In this document: positions 17,151 to 23,788 of the stretch, piece by piece
Numbering within the stretch: position 1 is the stretch's first letter
Layout of the letters: every line of letters starts with the position of its first letter
DNA from: Prolixibacteraceae bacterium
GTDB lineage: Bacteria > Bacteroidota > Bacteroidia > Bacteroidales > Prolixibacteraceae
DNA length: 25,127 nt
NCBI GenBank assembly: GCA_003457135.1
Contig: DMSQ01000022.1
Location: 1-25,127, forward strand
Reading direction: 5' to 3'
Program-made: the position numbers and the translations under genes
The notes under the pieces: generated by a model
Seen by the model: only the letters and a program-made list of their open reading frames with translations
Databases searched by the model: none
Told to the model about the DNA's origin: nothing

Positions 17151-17181
17151 TTGGTAATTGTACCAATATTTGGTAACTTTG
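17151..17181 (+). promoter_or_regulatory. parDE promoter with overlapping operator half-sites
   Basis: TTG (17151-17153), 20 bases, then TAACTTTG (17174-17181) fits the Bacteroidota promoter consensus, with a start expected about 12 bases before the ATG at 17200. The same stretch holds three alternating half-sites: TTGGTA (17151-17156), TACCAA (17161-17166) and TTGGTA (17170-17175). The outer ones overlap the -33 and -7 elements. This is the layout expected for autorepression by a ribbon-helix-helix antitoxin. Confidence 0.65.
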
Positions 17182-17199
17182 ATGAATAATTGCTGAATT

Positions 17200-17457
17200 A
17201 TGAGTAGAAACACTTCAATATCAATAGGTAGCTATTTTGACGATTTTATTCAAAATAGTATATCTGCCGGAAGATATAAAAATGCAAGTGAAGTAGTCCG
17301 GGCAGGTTTAAGACTTTTAGAAGAAGACGAAAACAGGGTTATTGCTTTAAGAGAAGCCATTCATGAAGGGATAAAAAGCGGAATTGCTTCCGATTTTAAC
17401 CCTGAGTTGCATTTAGAAAAATTAAAAGCTAAAAGGAAATTGAATGGCCAGGTATAA
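17200..17457 (+). CDS. ParD-type antitoxin
   Basis: The protein has 85 residues. The N-terminal ribbon-helix-helix is typical of ParD/CopG-like antitoxins: strand 'NTSISIGSYFDDFIQNSI' and helices 'GRYKNASEVVRAGLRLLEEDENR'. The C-terminal part ('LREAIHEGIKSGIASDFNPELHLEKLKAKRK') is the flexible toxin-binding segment. It would neutralise the ParE toxin and bind the operator immediately upstream (17151-17175). Its 3' end overlaps the toxin gene by 14 bases, which is standard for such modules. Both genes are AT-rich and likely horizontally mobile. Confidence 0.9.
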   Translation: MSRNTSISIGSYFDDFIQNSISAGRYKNASEVVRAGLRLLEEDENRVIALREAIHEGIKSGIASDFNPELHLEKLKAKRKLNGQV

Positions 17458-17746
17458 ATTTACCAATAAAGCAGTTGATGATATAACCAATATTTGGAAT
17501 TACACATTTGACAATTGGTCTGAAAATCAAGCAGACACATACTATCATATGCTTCTGGAAAATTGCAAGGAAGTTGCCAATTCCCCCGAATCAGGCAAAA
17601 ATTATTCAGGAGTTACAGAAAACTTATTGGGGTTTAAAGCAGGTCGCCACATCATTTTTTACATGAAGATTGACGAAAACGAAGTGGAAATTACAAGAAT
17701 ACTGCACGAACAGATGGATCTAAAGAGTAGGATAACAGAAAAATAA
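17444..17746 (+). CDS. ParE-type toxin (RelE/ParE superfamily)
   Basis: The 100-residue protein has the RelE/ParE fold pattern: N-terminal strand 'RYKFTNKAVDDITNIWNYTFDNWSE' in two pieces, helix 'QADTYYHMLLENCKEVANSP', then 'SGKNYSGVTENLLGFKAGRHIIFYM' and a final strand 'NEVEITRILHEQMD'. ParE toxins poison DNA gyrase; RelE-like relatives cut mRNA on the ribosome. The ParD partner argues for the ParE group, but the target is not proved. The 'GRHIIFY' and 'RILHEQMD' segments are characteristic of ParE proteins. Transcription ends at the strong hairpin at 17814-17857. Confidence 0.9.
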   Translation: MARYKFTNKAVDDITNIWNYTFDNWSENQADTYYHMLLENCKEVANSPESGKNYSGVTENLLGFKAGRHIIFYMKIDENEVEITRILHEQMDLKSRITEK

Positions 17747-17813
17747 TTCCGCTTCAGGTGCTTTGTTTGCTGGAAATTAGCCGCGCATGCAGGCGAACTG
17801 TATCATCGAATCA

Positions 17814-17857
17814 AAAATCCCAGATTTCAGGTTAGTTAACCTGAAATCTGGGATTTT
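17814..17857. terminator. Strong bidirectional terminator, 20-bp perfect stem
   Basis: The arm 17814-17833 (begins AAAATCCCAG, ends TTCAGGTT) is exactly complementary to 17838-17857 (begins AACCTGAA, ends GGGATTTT), with loop AGTT. A-T ends on both sides serve both directions. It separates the convergent parE and helicase genes. Confidence 0.92.
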
Positions 17858-17883
17858 GTATTTTAAATCCGTCATCTGGCAGA

Positions 17884-19656
17884 TTAGTTTCTTTTCCTTC
17901 TTGGGCGATCACCTCTTTCATTGAAACCGCCTTCACGGCGACCTTCGCGGAATCCGCCGCCATAACCTCCACCACCACTTCGGCCTTCGCTTCGGAATGA
18001 TCCGCTTTCGGCATTAGCCTCCTGTCCTGCCGTTGATTCAACCCGGCCAATGCTGATTACATGACCTTCAATGACCACATTATTGAGTGATTTCACCAAC
18101 TCCCGTTCGTAATTGCTGTCAATTTCGAAGAACGAGAATTTGCGCTGAATGTCAATTTTGCCAATCTCGATGTTCCGCCGACCTGAATATTCGTTAATCA
18201 TTCCGATTAATCCCGAGGCATTCAGGTTCTGTTTTTTTCCAGCGTTGATGAACAGTTTGGTAAATTTCAAACGGTCGCCTCCGCGCTCACTGCCACGGTC
18301 GTTGCGCGTGAACGGATCGCGCGGTATTTCAGCCCTGATATTCAGGTCGCGGGCGTTTTTATAGTAATCGAGCAGCTCGTTAAACTCGAGCGATACAAAG
18401 TGTTTCACAATGTCGCTACTCGTCATTCCGTCGAACCGGTCGAGAATCTGAGGCAGGTATTTCTCAATATGACCATCGCTGATTTCTACATTCTTAACGC
18501 GGTCTATGAGGTGAAACAATTGTTTTTCAACAATTTCTTCTCCGCCAGGAACCATTTTGCGTTCAAATTTTTTGCGCGAAAGTTTTTCGATCTGTTTCAA
18601 ACGTCCGGTTTCCTTCATGTGAACAATCGTCACCGAAATACCGTTTTTACCGGCCCTTCCGGTACGCCCGCTACGGTGAATGTAAATTTCCGGATCGTCG
18701 GGCATCGAATAATTAATGACATGGCTCAGTTCAGTCACATCCAATCCGCGTGCGGCAACATCGGTGGCAATCAGCATTTGCAATTGCTTGCTCCGAAAAC
18801 GCGCCATTACCTGGTCACGCTGGGCCTGAGAGAGATCGCCGTGCAACGCGTCGGCATTGTATCCGTCGGCCATAAACTGCTCGGCCACCTCGCGTGTTTC
18901 CATACGTGTGCGGCAGAATACAATGGCATAACAGTCGGGGTAATTATCGGCAATCCGTTTCAATGTTGCATATTTATCTTTGGCATGAACCACATAATAG
19001 TGGTGTTCCACGTTTTCGGCTCCGGCATTCCGTTTTCCAACAGAAAGCTCCAGCGCGTTATTCAGGTATTTAGATTTGATTTCCGAAATACCCAATGGCA
19101 TGGTTGCAGAAAAGAGCAAAGTTTGTTTCCCGGCGGGTGTGGTTGATAAAATAGCGTCCAGTTCTTCTTTGAAGCCCATGGTCAGCATTTCGTCGGCCTC
19201 GTCCAAAATCAGCCAGCGAATGGCCGAAACATTGAGTATTTTCCGGCGGATCAGGTCATGAACCCGGCCGGGAGTTCCAACAACGATTTGCCCTCCGGCT
19301 TTTAATTCACGGATTTGTTTGGTAATGTCGGCGCCTCCGTAAACCGGAATCGTCTTGAATCCGGGAATAAATTTGGAAAAATTGTCGAGATCGCGGGTAA
19401 TTTGAAGACACAACTCGCGGGTTGGGCAAAGAATTAAAGACTGCACCTCTTTGGTTTGCATCGAGATGTTGTTAATCACAGGCAATCCGAATGCCGCAGT
19501 TTTGCCTGTTCCGGTCTGTGCTAAAGCTACTAAATCCTGGGTTGATGTAATCAGGTGAGAAATGGTTACTTCCTGAATAGGCGTTGGGGTTACGAACCCC
19601 ATTTCAGCGATCGCTGATAAGAGTTCCGGCTTCAGGCCGGTTTCTTCAAATGTCAT
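17884..19656 (-). CDS. DEAD-box RNA helicase, DeaD/CsdA type
   Basis: 590 residues from the ATG at 19656 (MTFEETGLKPEL). An upstream in-frame ATG at 19746 would add 30 residues not like the family, so the inner start is preferred. Motifs: Q motif near 'TPTPIQ' (residues 23-28), Walker A 'AQTGTGKTAAFG' (46-57), 'PTRELCLQ', 'LDEADEML' (DEAD at 152-155), SAT (183-185), and 'HRSGRTGRAG' (327-336). A DbpA-like RNA-binding domain follows (about 463-538, 'KFTKLFINAGKKQNL'), then an RG/G-rich basic tail (about 555-590). DeaD/CsdA helicases unwind structured RNA in ribosome assembly and cold adaptation. The leader from the predicted start site is about 118 bases, long enough for regulation. Confidence 0.95.
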   Translation of the reverse strand: MTFEETGLKPELLSAIAEMGFVTPTPIQEVTISHLITSTQDLVALAQTGTGKTAAFGLPVINNISMQTKEVQSLILCPTRELCLQITRDLDNFSKFIPGFKTIPVYGGADITKQIRELKAGGQIVVGTPGRVHDLIRRKILNVSAIRWLILDEADEMLTMGFKEELDAILSTTPAGKQTLLFSATMPLGISEIKSKYLNNALELSVGKRNAGAENVEHHYYVVHAKDKYATLKRIADNYPDCYAIVFCRTRMETREVAEQFMADGYNADALHGDLSQAQRDQVMARFRSKQLQMLIATDVAARGLDVTELSHVINYSMPDDPEIYIHRSGRTGRAGKNGISVTIVHMKETGRLKQIEKLSRKKFERKMVPGGEEIVEKQLFHLIDRVKNVEISDGHIEKYLPQILDRFDGMTSSDIVKHFVSLEFNELLDYYKNARDLNIRAEIPRDPFTRNDRGSERGGDRLKFTKLFINAGKKQNLNASGLIGMINEYSGRRNIEIGKIDIQRKFSFFEIDSNYERELVKSLNNVVIEGHVISIGRVESTAGQEANAESGSFRSEGRSGGGGYGGGFREGRREGGFNERGDRPRRKRN

Positions 19657-19780
19657 AAATGTCCTTTTTAAATTACGGTCCGGCAAAACGCAGGAACGGG
19701 TCAATGGAAGGAGATTGGGTAGATGCTCCTGTCCTAAACCAGACAAAAAGGAAATTATCCGACCCCCTAAAATCTGGGCG

Positions 19781-19788
19781 CAAAGGTA
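19781..19788 (-). promoter_or_regulatory. -7 element of the helicase promoter
   Basis: On the minus strand the bases read TACCTTTG, followed by C, a very common Bacteroidota -7 form. A clear TTG at the -33 position is missing (TTC at the corresponding place). The predicted start near 19774 leaves a leader of about 118 bases. Confidence 0.5.
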
Positions 19789-20002
19789 GTTTAATTTTTT
19801 AACCCGAAGTTGCAGGATTGTTTTTATCCCAAAGAGATGACTGGTTTTAACACAAAGACAATATTAAATGGCTGAATCGTCAAATGGTTTGATTTTCAAA
19901 CAGGTTTTTCATAACCATTTAGTCCTTTATCAATTAATCAATTAATAAACTGAGTTCGATATAAATAATAGAAATAATAAATTGAAAGACAGTCAATTAA
20001 TT

Positions 20003-20154
20003 TTGCCGTAGGCAATTAATATCAATAGAAAATGTTGTCCATAAACAAAATATTGTCCGAAGGCCATCAACAATGTTCAAAAAAGTATATCTCCTAACGG
20101 AGAATGAGTATTCAAGATGATTGTATTCTATTGACATTGAACTCCTAACGGAGT
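20003..20154. repeat. Series of short palindromes, REP-like
   Basis: 20003-20015 is TTGCC-GTA-GGCAA. 20090-20103 is TCTCC-TAAC-GGAGA and 20141-20154 is ACTCC-TAAC-GGAGT; these two share the core CTCCTAACGGAG and are 51 bases apart. Around 20033-20072 the motif TTGTCC occurs twice, the second time as TTGTCCGAAGGCC. The paired CTCCTAACGGAG cores are of a kind frequent between Bacteroidota genes. Only two copies are present, so this is not a CRISPR. Confidence 0.6.
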
Positions 20155-20234
20155 AAAATGTAAATCATTCTTTAACTTCCTATTCCGGACTCAGGTTAAT
20201 AGAAATTTTCAGCCAGGTTTATCCGTTTTCCGTT

Positions 20235-20242
20235 TATCTTTG
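20235..20242 (+). promoter_or_regulatory. -7 element for the 20269 gene
   Basis: TATCTTTG matches TAnnTTTG and lies 26 bases before the ATG at 20269. No TTG is seen at the usual -33 distance. Confidence 0.45.
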
Positions 20243-20268
20243 AAATCCAATTTAAAAAGGAAAGTATC

Positions 20269-22155
20269 ATGAGAGAATTCTTAGCTCGTTTGTTCCTGAA
20301 AGCATTTTTTATCGTTGTAGTTTTTCCAGGCTTTATCTCATGCGGCCATCGTTCTGCCGGAGATAAAAGCAAATCAGGCGCTGACTCCACATTCGTATCC
20401 ATTGAAGAACCCGATGATGCCGCGGATGATCAGGTGATAACCGCAATATTGGTTTCTCCTGAAAATCCAAGGCCCGGACAATTATTTAAGGTCATGGTTA
20501 CCGGAGGAAAAAAAATCGGGAAAGCAAAGATTGAAGTCACAAGTCCAACAGGAATCATTGAATCAGTCAAAAGCAGGACAGGCGAAGGGCTACCCTATTG
20601 GCGAATTGATGAATTCAAAGCTGGAACTGAAGGAGCCTATCATGCTGAGCTAAAAACAGGAGAGGTGAATGAACATCTGGATTTTTCCGTGATTGAAAAA
20701 TCGACTCCGCCAGCATCTCAGGCAGTTTGGAAAACCAAAAGCGGATGGGACAGCAAAACGGAAGCGCTCTATTCGGCCTGGGTCAATGCTTTGTTTTATG
20801 GCGCCGACGAACGCTCATCATGGCCTGCGCTTCATGAAATAACCCAAAATAAGGAGTGGAATTTCCTGTATAATCACCTTTCTTTGGAAGAGGACGATTT
20901 ATCCGGCAAAATCAAAGTCAGGATGGAACCCGATTGTGCAGATAATCCATTTTACCTCCGCGCTTATTTTGCATGGAAACTGGGGTTACCTTTTGGATAT
21001 CATGAGGCAGACCGGGGTGGATTGGGACGCGCGCCAAATACAGGCCGGTGGATTACCAACGAAACTGCTGTTTCAAACAGTCATCCGACACAGAAATTCA
21101 ATACTTTTATGCGGATCGTAATGAATGGGGTTCATTCAGGTACTGCCCGCACGTCGTTGAGTAACGAAAACTCCGATTATTATCCGGTACCACTGACTGC
21201 TGATGCCATTCGCCCGGGTGTCGTATTTGCCGACCCGTATGGACATACGCTGATACTCGTGAGTAAAATACCACAGACTTCTGACCATCCGGGAATGCTT
21301 CTTTCGGTTGATGCCCAACCGGATGGTACGGTCGGAATCAAACGGTTCTGGAAAGGAAATTTTCTATTTAATACTAATGAAGCCGAAGTGATCGGGGAGC
21401 CGGGATTCAAAGCATTCAGGCCAATCGTCTTGAACCAGGGGAAACTCAGGCTGCTGAAAACAGATGAGTTTACTGCTGAATCGGGACTGATTCCATTTTC
21501 CCTTCAGCAAAAAGGAATGAGCAGCAATGATTTTTACCACATCATGGAACTAATTATTAACCCGAAACCGCTTGATCCGGAAACTGCCATGTTTGATTTG
21601 ATCAACGCGCTCCACGAGCAACTTGTAGTGCGTGTAACATCGGTTAAAAATGGTGAAGAATATATGAAAGCACACCCGGGACTGGTAATTCCAATGCCGG
21701 GCCGGGCTGCCGGAGTATTCCAGACCGGTGGTATTTGGGAAGACTTTTCAACTCCCAACCGCGACCTGCGGCTTCTGATTGCGATGGATGCGGTTATTGA
21801 TTTCCCGGATAAAGTAATGCGTTCACCTGATGACTACAAAATCAGCATGCTGCAATCTCCCGAAAAAGTAAAAGAAAATTTGAAAGAGCTTCTCGAAAAG
21901 AAGTTAAATGAACTCTCCATCACTTATACCCGGGGCAATGAAACTGAACAAAAGTTAACCCTCAGTGAGATAATCAAGCGGCGTTCTGCATTTGAAATGG
22001 CCTACAATCCGAACGATGGCGCCGAAATCCGCTGGGGAGCTCCTGAAAACAGCGAAGAACGGTCAACTTGCCGTCGAAAAGTTCCCACCGGACAATTAGA
22101 AAAGATGCAATCAGTTCGTGAATGGTTCCAAAAAAGGCTTCATCCGCCAACATAG
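20269..22155 (+). CDS. Probable lipoprotein with NlpC/papain-like motifs
   Basis: The protein has 628 residues. The signal segment 'LFLKAFFIVVVFPGFISCG' puts a cysteine at position 25 that could be lipidated, giving an outer-membrane or periplasmic lipoprotein. Residues about 56-142 look like an immunoglobulin-like beta domain ('VSPENPRPGQLFKVMVTGG'). The central part has a cysteine-peptidase look: C223 in 'MEPDCADNPFYLRAYFAWKLGLP' split here, then H326 in 'RPGVVFADPYGHTLILVSK' and D348 in 'LLSVDAQPDG'. This resembles the Cys-His(-Asp) arrangement of NlpC/P60 or transglutaminase-type domains. The remaining 280 residues are mostly helical and unrecognised. I do not recognise the family; enzymatic activity is inference. 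A thioredoxin-fold gene follows after 121 bases. Confidence 0.6.
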   Translation: MREFLARLFLKAFFIVVVFPGFISCGHRSAGDKSKSGADSTFVSIEEPDDAADDQVITAILVSPENPRPGQLFKVMVTGGKKIGKAKIEVTSPTGIIESVKSRTGEGLPYWRIDEFKAGTEGAYHAELKTGEVNEHLDFSVIEKSTPPASQAVWKTKSGWDSKTEALYSAWVNALFYGADERSSWPALHEITQNKEWNFLYNHLSLEEDDLSGKIKVRMEPDCADNPFYLRAYFAWKLGLPFGYHEADRGGLGRAPNTGRWITNETAVSNSHPTQKFNTFMRIVMNGVHSGTARTSLSNENSDYYPVPLTADAIRPGVVFADPYGHTLILVSKIPQTSDHPGMLLSVDAQPDGTVGIKRFWKGNFLFNTNEAEVIGEPGFKAFRPIVLNQGKLRLLKTDEFTAESGLIPFSLQQKGMSSNDFYHIMELIINPKPLDPETAMFDLINALHEQLVVRVTSVKNGEEYMKAHPGLVIPMPGRAAGVFQTGGIWEDFSTPNRDLRLLIAMDAVIDFPDKVMRSPDDYKISMLQSPEKVKENLKELLEKKLNELSITYTRGNETEQKLTLSEIIKRRSAFEMAYNPNDGAEIRWGAPENSEERSTCRRKVPTGQLEKMQSVREWFQKRLHPPT

Positions 22156-22180
22156 ATCCCTGCAGAATTATTTGTTATTT

Positions 22181-22207
22181 CTTCAGCCTTTTCGCCGAAG
22201 GATTTTT
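22181..22207 (+). terminator. Weak possible terminator
   Basis: CTTCAGC and GCCGAAG (22181-22200) can pair imperfectly (CTTC/GAAG plus GC/GC around a mismatch), followed by GATTTTT. It would end transcription 50 bases after the lipoprotein gene. Confidence 0.3.
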
Positions 22208-22276
22208 AAATGCTAATTTTAATTCTGGTTTTAGATTAAATATCAAATAGAACAATCCTATAGTAATACCCAAGTT

Positions 22277-22762
22277 ATGAGAACGTTATTTCTGATCCTA
22301 TTCCTATTAATTACATTTGCTGGTTCCGCACAAAAACCTGCAGAAACAATTCCGGAGTTTACATTTTACAAACTTGACAATACTCCTTTCACAAATAAAA
22401 ACCTTCCCGCTGGAAAACAACTATTCTTTGTGTTTTTTGATGTGTCTTGTGATCATTGCCATCACACAATTAAAGCTTTAAGCACACATATCAACGAATT
22501 TGAGGGAATATCCATATACCTGATTACTATGGATAAGAAGGAATTGCTGAACCGTTTTTTTAATGAATATGGAAAGAATCTTGTCACTAAAAGAAATGTT
22601 TTGATATTGCAGGATTTAAAAAATCTGTTTATCAAACAATTCGGCCCCAGAAAATACCCTTCTGTTTTTCTGTATTCTTCTTCAAAAAAACTAATTCGTT
22701 ATAGCGATGAAGATGAGCATCTTGAAAAATTTTTAAAGATAGTTAACGGTACTGACAATTAA
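22277..22762 (+). CDS. Exported thioredoxin-fold (TlpA/redoxin-like) protein
   Basis: The protein has 161 residues. A signal peptide (MRTLFLILFLLITFAGSAQ) is followed by a redoxin-like domain: 'IPEFTFYKLDNTPFTNKNLP', then strand 'LFFVFFDVSCDHCHHTIKAL' with the redox pair C58-DH-C61. A later conserved position reads 'PRKYPSVFLYSS', with the proline expected before the last strands. The active site CDHC differs from the CxPC of TlpA/ResA, and the extra histidine (CDHCHH) is unusual. It probably acts outside the cytoplasm as a thiol-disulfide reductase or sensor. The substrate is unknown. It does not appear to be in the same transcript as the next gene (187 bases away). Confidence 0.8.
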   Translation: MRTLFLILFLLITFAGSAQKPAETIPEFTFYKLDNTPFTNKNLPAGKQLFFVFFDVSCDHCHHTIKALSTHINEFEGISIYLITMDKKELLNRFFNEYGKNLVTKRNVLILQDLKNLFIKQFGPRKYPSVFLYSSSKKLIRYSDEDEHLEKFLKIVNGTDN

Positions 22763-22949
22763 TGAAAAATGTTAAACGGCTTCATCCTCCAAGATAGAAA
22801 CCCGAAGAAGACCCGTATTTATACCGGAATATATTGACGGTTAAAAATTCTAATGTTTGTTAATGAAATCAATTTTTAGCGCACATCTGCTTTACAGTGG
22901 TTATTTTTTTGGTTTATTTAAACTGAATTCCAAAAATGGGAATTGATCT

Positions 22950-23723
22950 ATGAAGAAATCGTGTATCCTTTTTTGCAAATGTGGCGCTGGTGTAATAACT
23001 CCGGACAAATCGGAACAAATCAAATCGATGTTGGAATCGCTTGATACTGACCTTTATCAGTTGGATGATTTCTGCGGAATTGTGCTGAACCGGAAGGATT
23101 TTGTCCATGCAATCGGCCAGAAATATGACCGGAAAATTATGGTGGCCTGCTATCCGCGTGCAATTAATAATCTGCTGGCTCAAAACAATCTGGAACTTTC
23201 AGGTTTGGAAGTTCTGAATTTCAAAGAACTTTCGGTTGCCGACATCGCATTGAAGCTGAAAACTGACTTTTCAGTTACTGAAGGGAATGCAAAAGCGCAG
23301 TCTATTGAAAGTGGATTGGATGTTCCGGCCTGGTATCCGGTGATTGATCAGCCACTGTGCATTGACTGCGGAAAGTGCTTTAAGTTTTGTTTGTTTGGTG
23401 TTTATACCTTCGAAAACAAGCAATTGAAGGTAGTAAAACCTCTGGCCTGCAAAAATAATTGTCCGGCTTGCGGTCGAAACTGTCCTACATCAGCTATCAT
23501 CTTCCCACGACTGAAAGAAAATGGGGTGTTGGCAGGAGCAGAACCGGGAACGGAACCTCAGTTTAAAGGAATGGCAACCGACCAAAATTTGATTTCAACA
23601 TTAAATCAGCGCTCGGCCTTACGCCTGAATATTTTCAGAACAGGTTTGATGGAAAAAGCCGAGGCTGAACGACGGAAAGCGCTGGAGGAAACCGCCTCCC
23701 CTAAACACAGGGAGGGGACTTAA
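22950..23723 (+). CDS. Two-cluster ferredoxin with HdrA-like N-terminal domain
   Basis: The protein has 257 residues. Residues 1-105 carry five cysteines (C5, C9, C11, C42, C67) in 'ILFCKCGAGVI', 'DDFCGIV' and 'MVACYPRAI'. This pattern resembles the N-terminal domain of HdrA (CxCG, a middle Cys, then ACxPR). Residues 137-178 hold two 4Fe-4S motifs: C137-ID-C140-GK-C143-FKF-C147, and C167-KNN-C171-PA-C174-GRN-C178-P. No flavin domain is present, so this is a HdrA fragment-like ferredoxin, probably an electron carrier. The radical SAM gene follows 65 bases downstream and is a likely partner. The last codons (about EETASPKHREGT) are encoded by a C/G-rich palindrome, suggesting a repeat supplied the C-terminus. 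Confidence 0.75.
   Translation: MKKSCILFCKCGAGVITPDKSEQIKSMLESLDTDLYQLDDFCGIVLNRKDFVHAIGQKYDRKIMVACYPRAINNLLAQNNLELSGLEVLNFKELSVADIALKLKTDFSVTEGNAKAQSIESGLDVPAWYPVIDQPLCIDCGKCFKFCLFGVYTFENKQLKVVKPLACKNNCPACGRNCPTSAIIFPRLKENGVLAGAEPGTEPQFKGMATDQNLISTLNQRSALRLNIFRTGLMEKAEAERRKALEETASPKHREGT
23695..23717. repeat. C-rich palindrome at the 3' end of the ferredoxin gene
   Basis: CCTCCC (23695-23700) pairs with GGGAGG (23710-23715), and the sequence continues GGACTT. It overlaps the last codons and the stop at 23721-23723. It is similar in composition and layout to the element inside alaS at 5760-5793. A small ACTCC...GGAGG inverted pair follows near 23727-23740. Confidence 0.6.
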
Positions 23724-23788
23724 AAACTCCTTGATGGAGGTCTTCCGGAACATCCGGTAACTAGGAACTTGAAACTTGAAACTGATTC

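Larger units (their letters stand above)
19657..20268. other. Gene-free stretch between divergent helicase and lipoprotein genes
   Basis: These 612 bases contain no convincing coding frame. They hold the helicase leader and its -7 element (19781-19788), AT-rich DNA (about 19850-20000) with repeated ATTAAT/AATAAT runs, several small palindromes (20003-20154), and the -7 element of the downstream gene (20235-20242). Confidence 0.8.

Noticed and set aside
16994..17176. 60-codon open frame after the DUF1801 gene, as a functional gene
   Set aside because: Most of its length is the stem-loop block at 17038-17100, so the peptide is probably not functional. Kept only as a possible remnant among the findings.
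18400..19146. 248-codon open frame on the plus strand
   Set aside because: It lies wholly antisense to the DEAD-box helicase gene, whose motifs are intact. Its translation is phenylalanine- and histidine-rich, as expected for an antisense frame, with no recognisable domain.
20090..20154. CRISPR-like spacing of two identical palindromic cores
   Set aside because: Only two copies of about 12 bases, no further units and no cas genes nearby; better explained as REP-like repeats.
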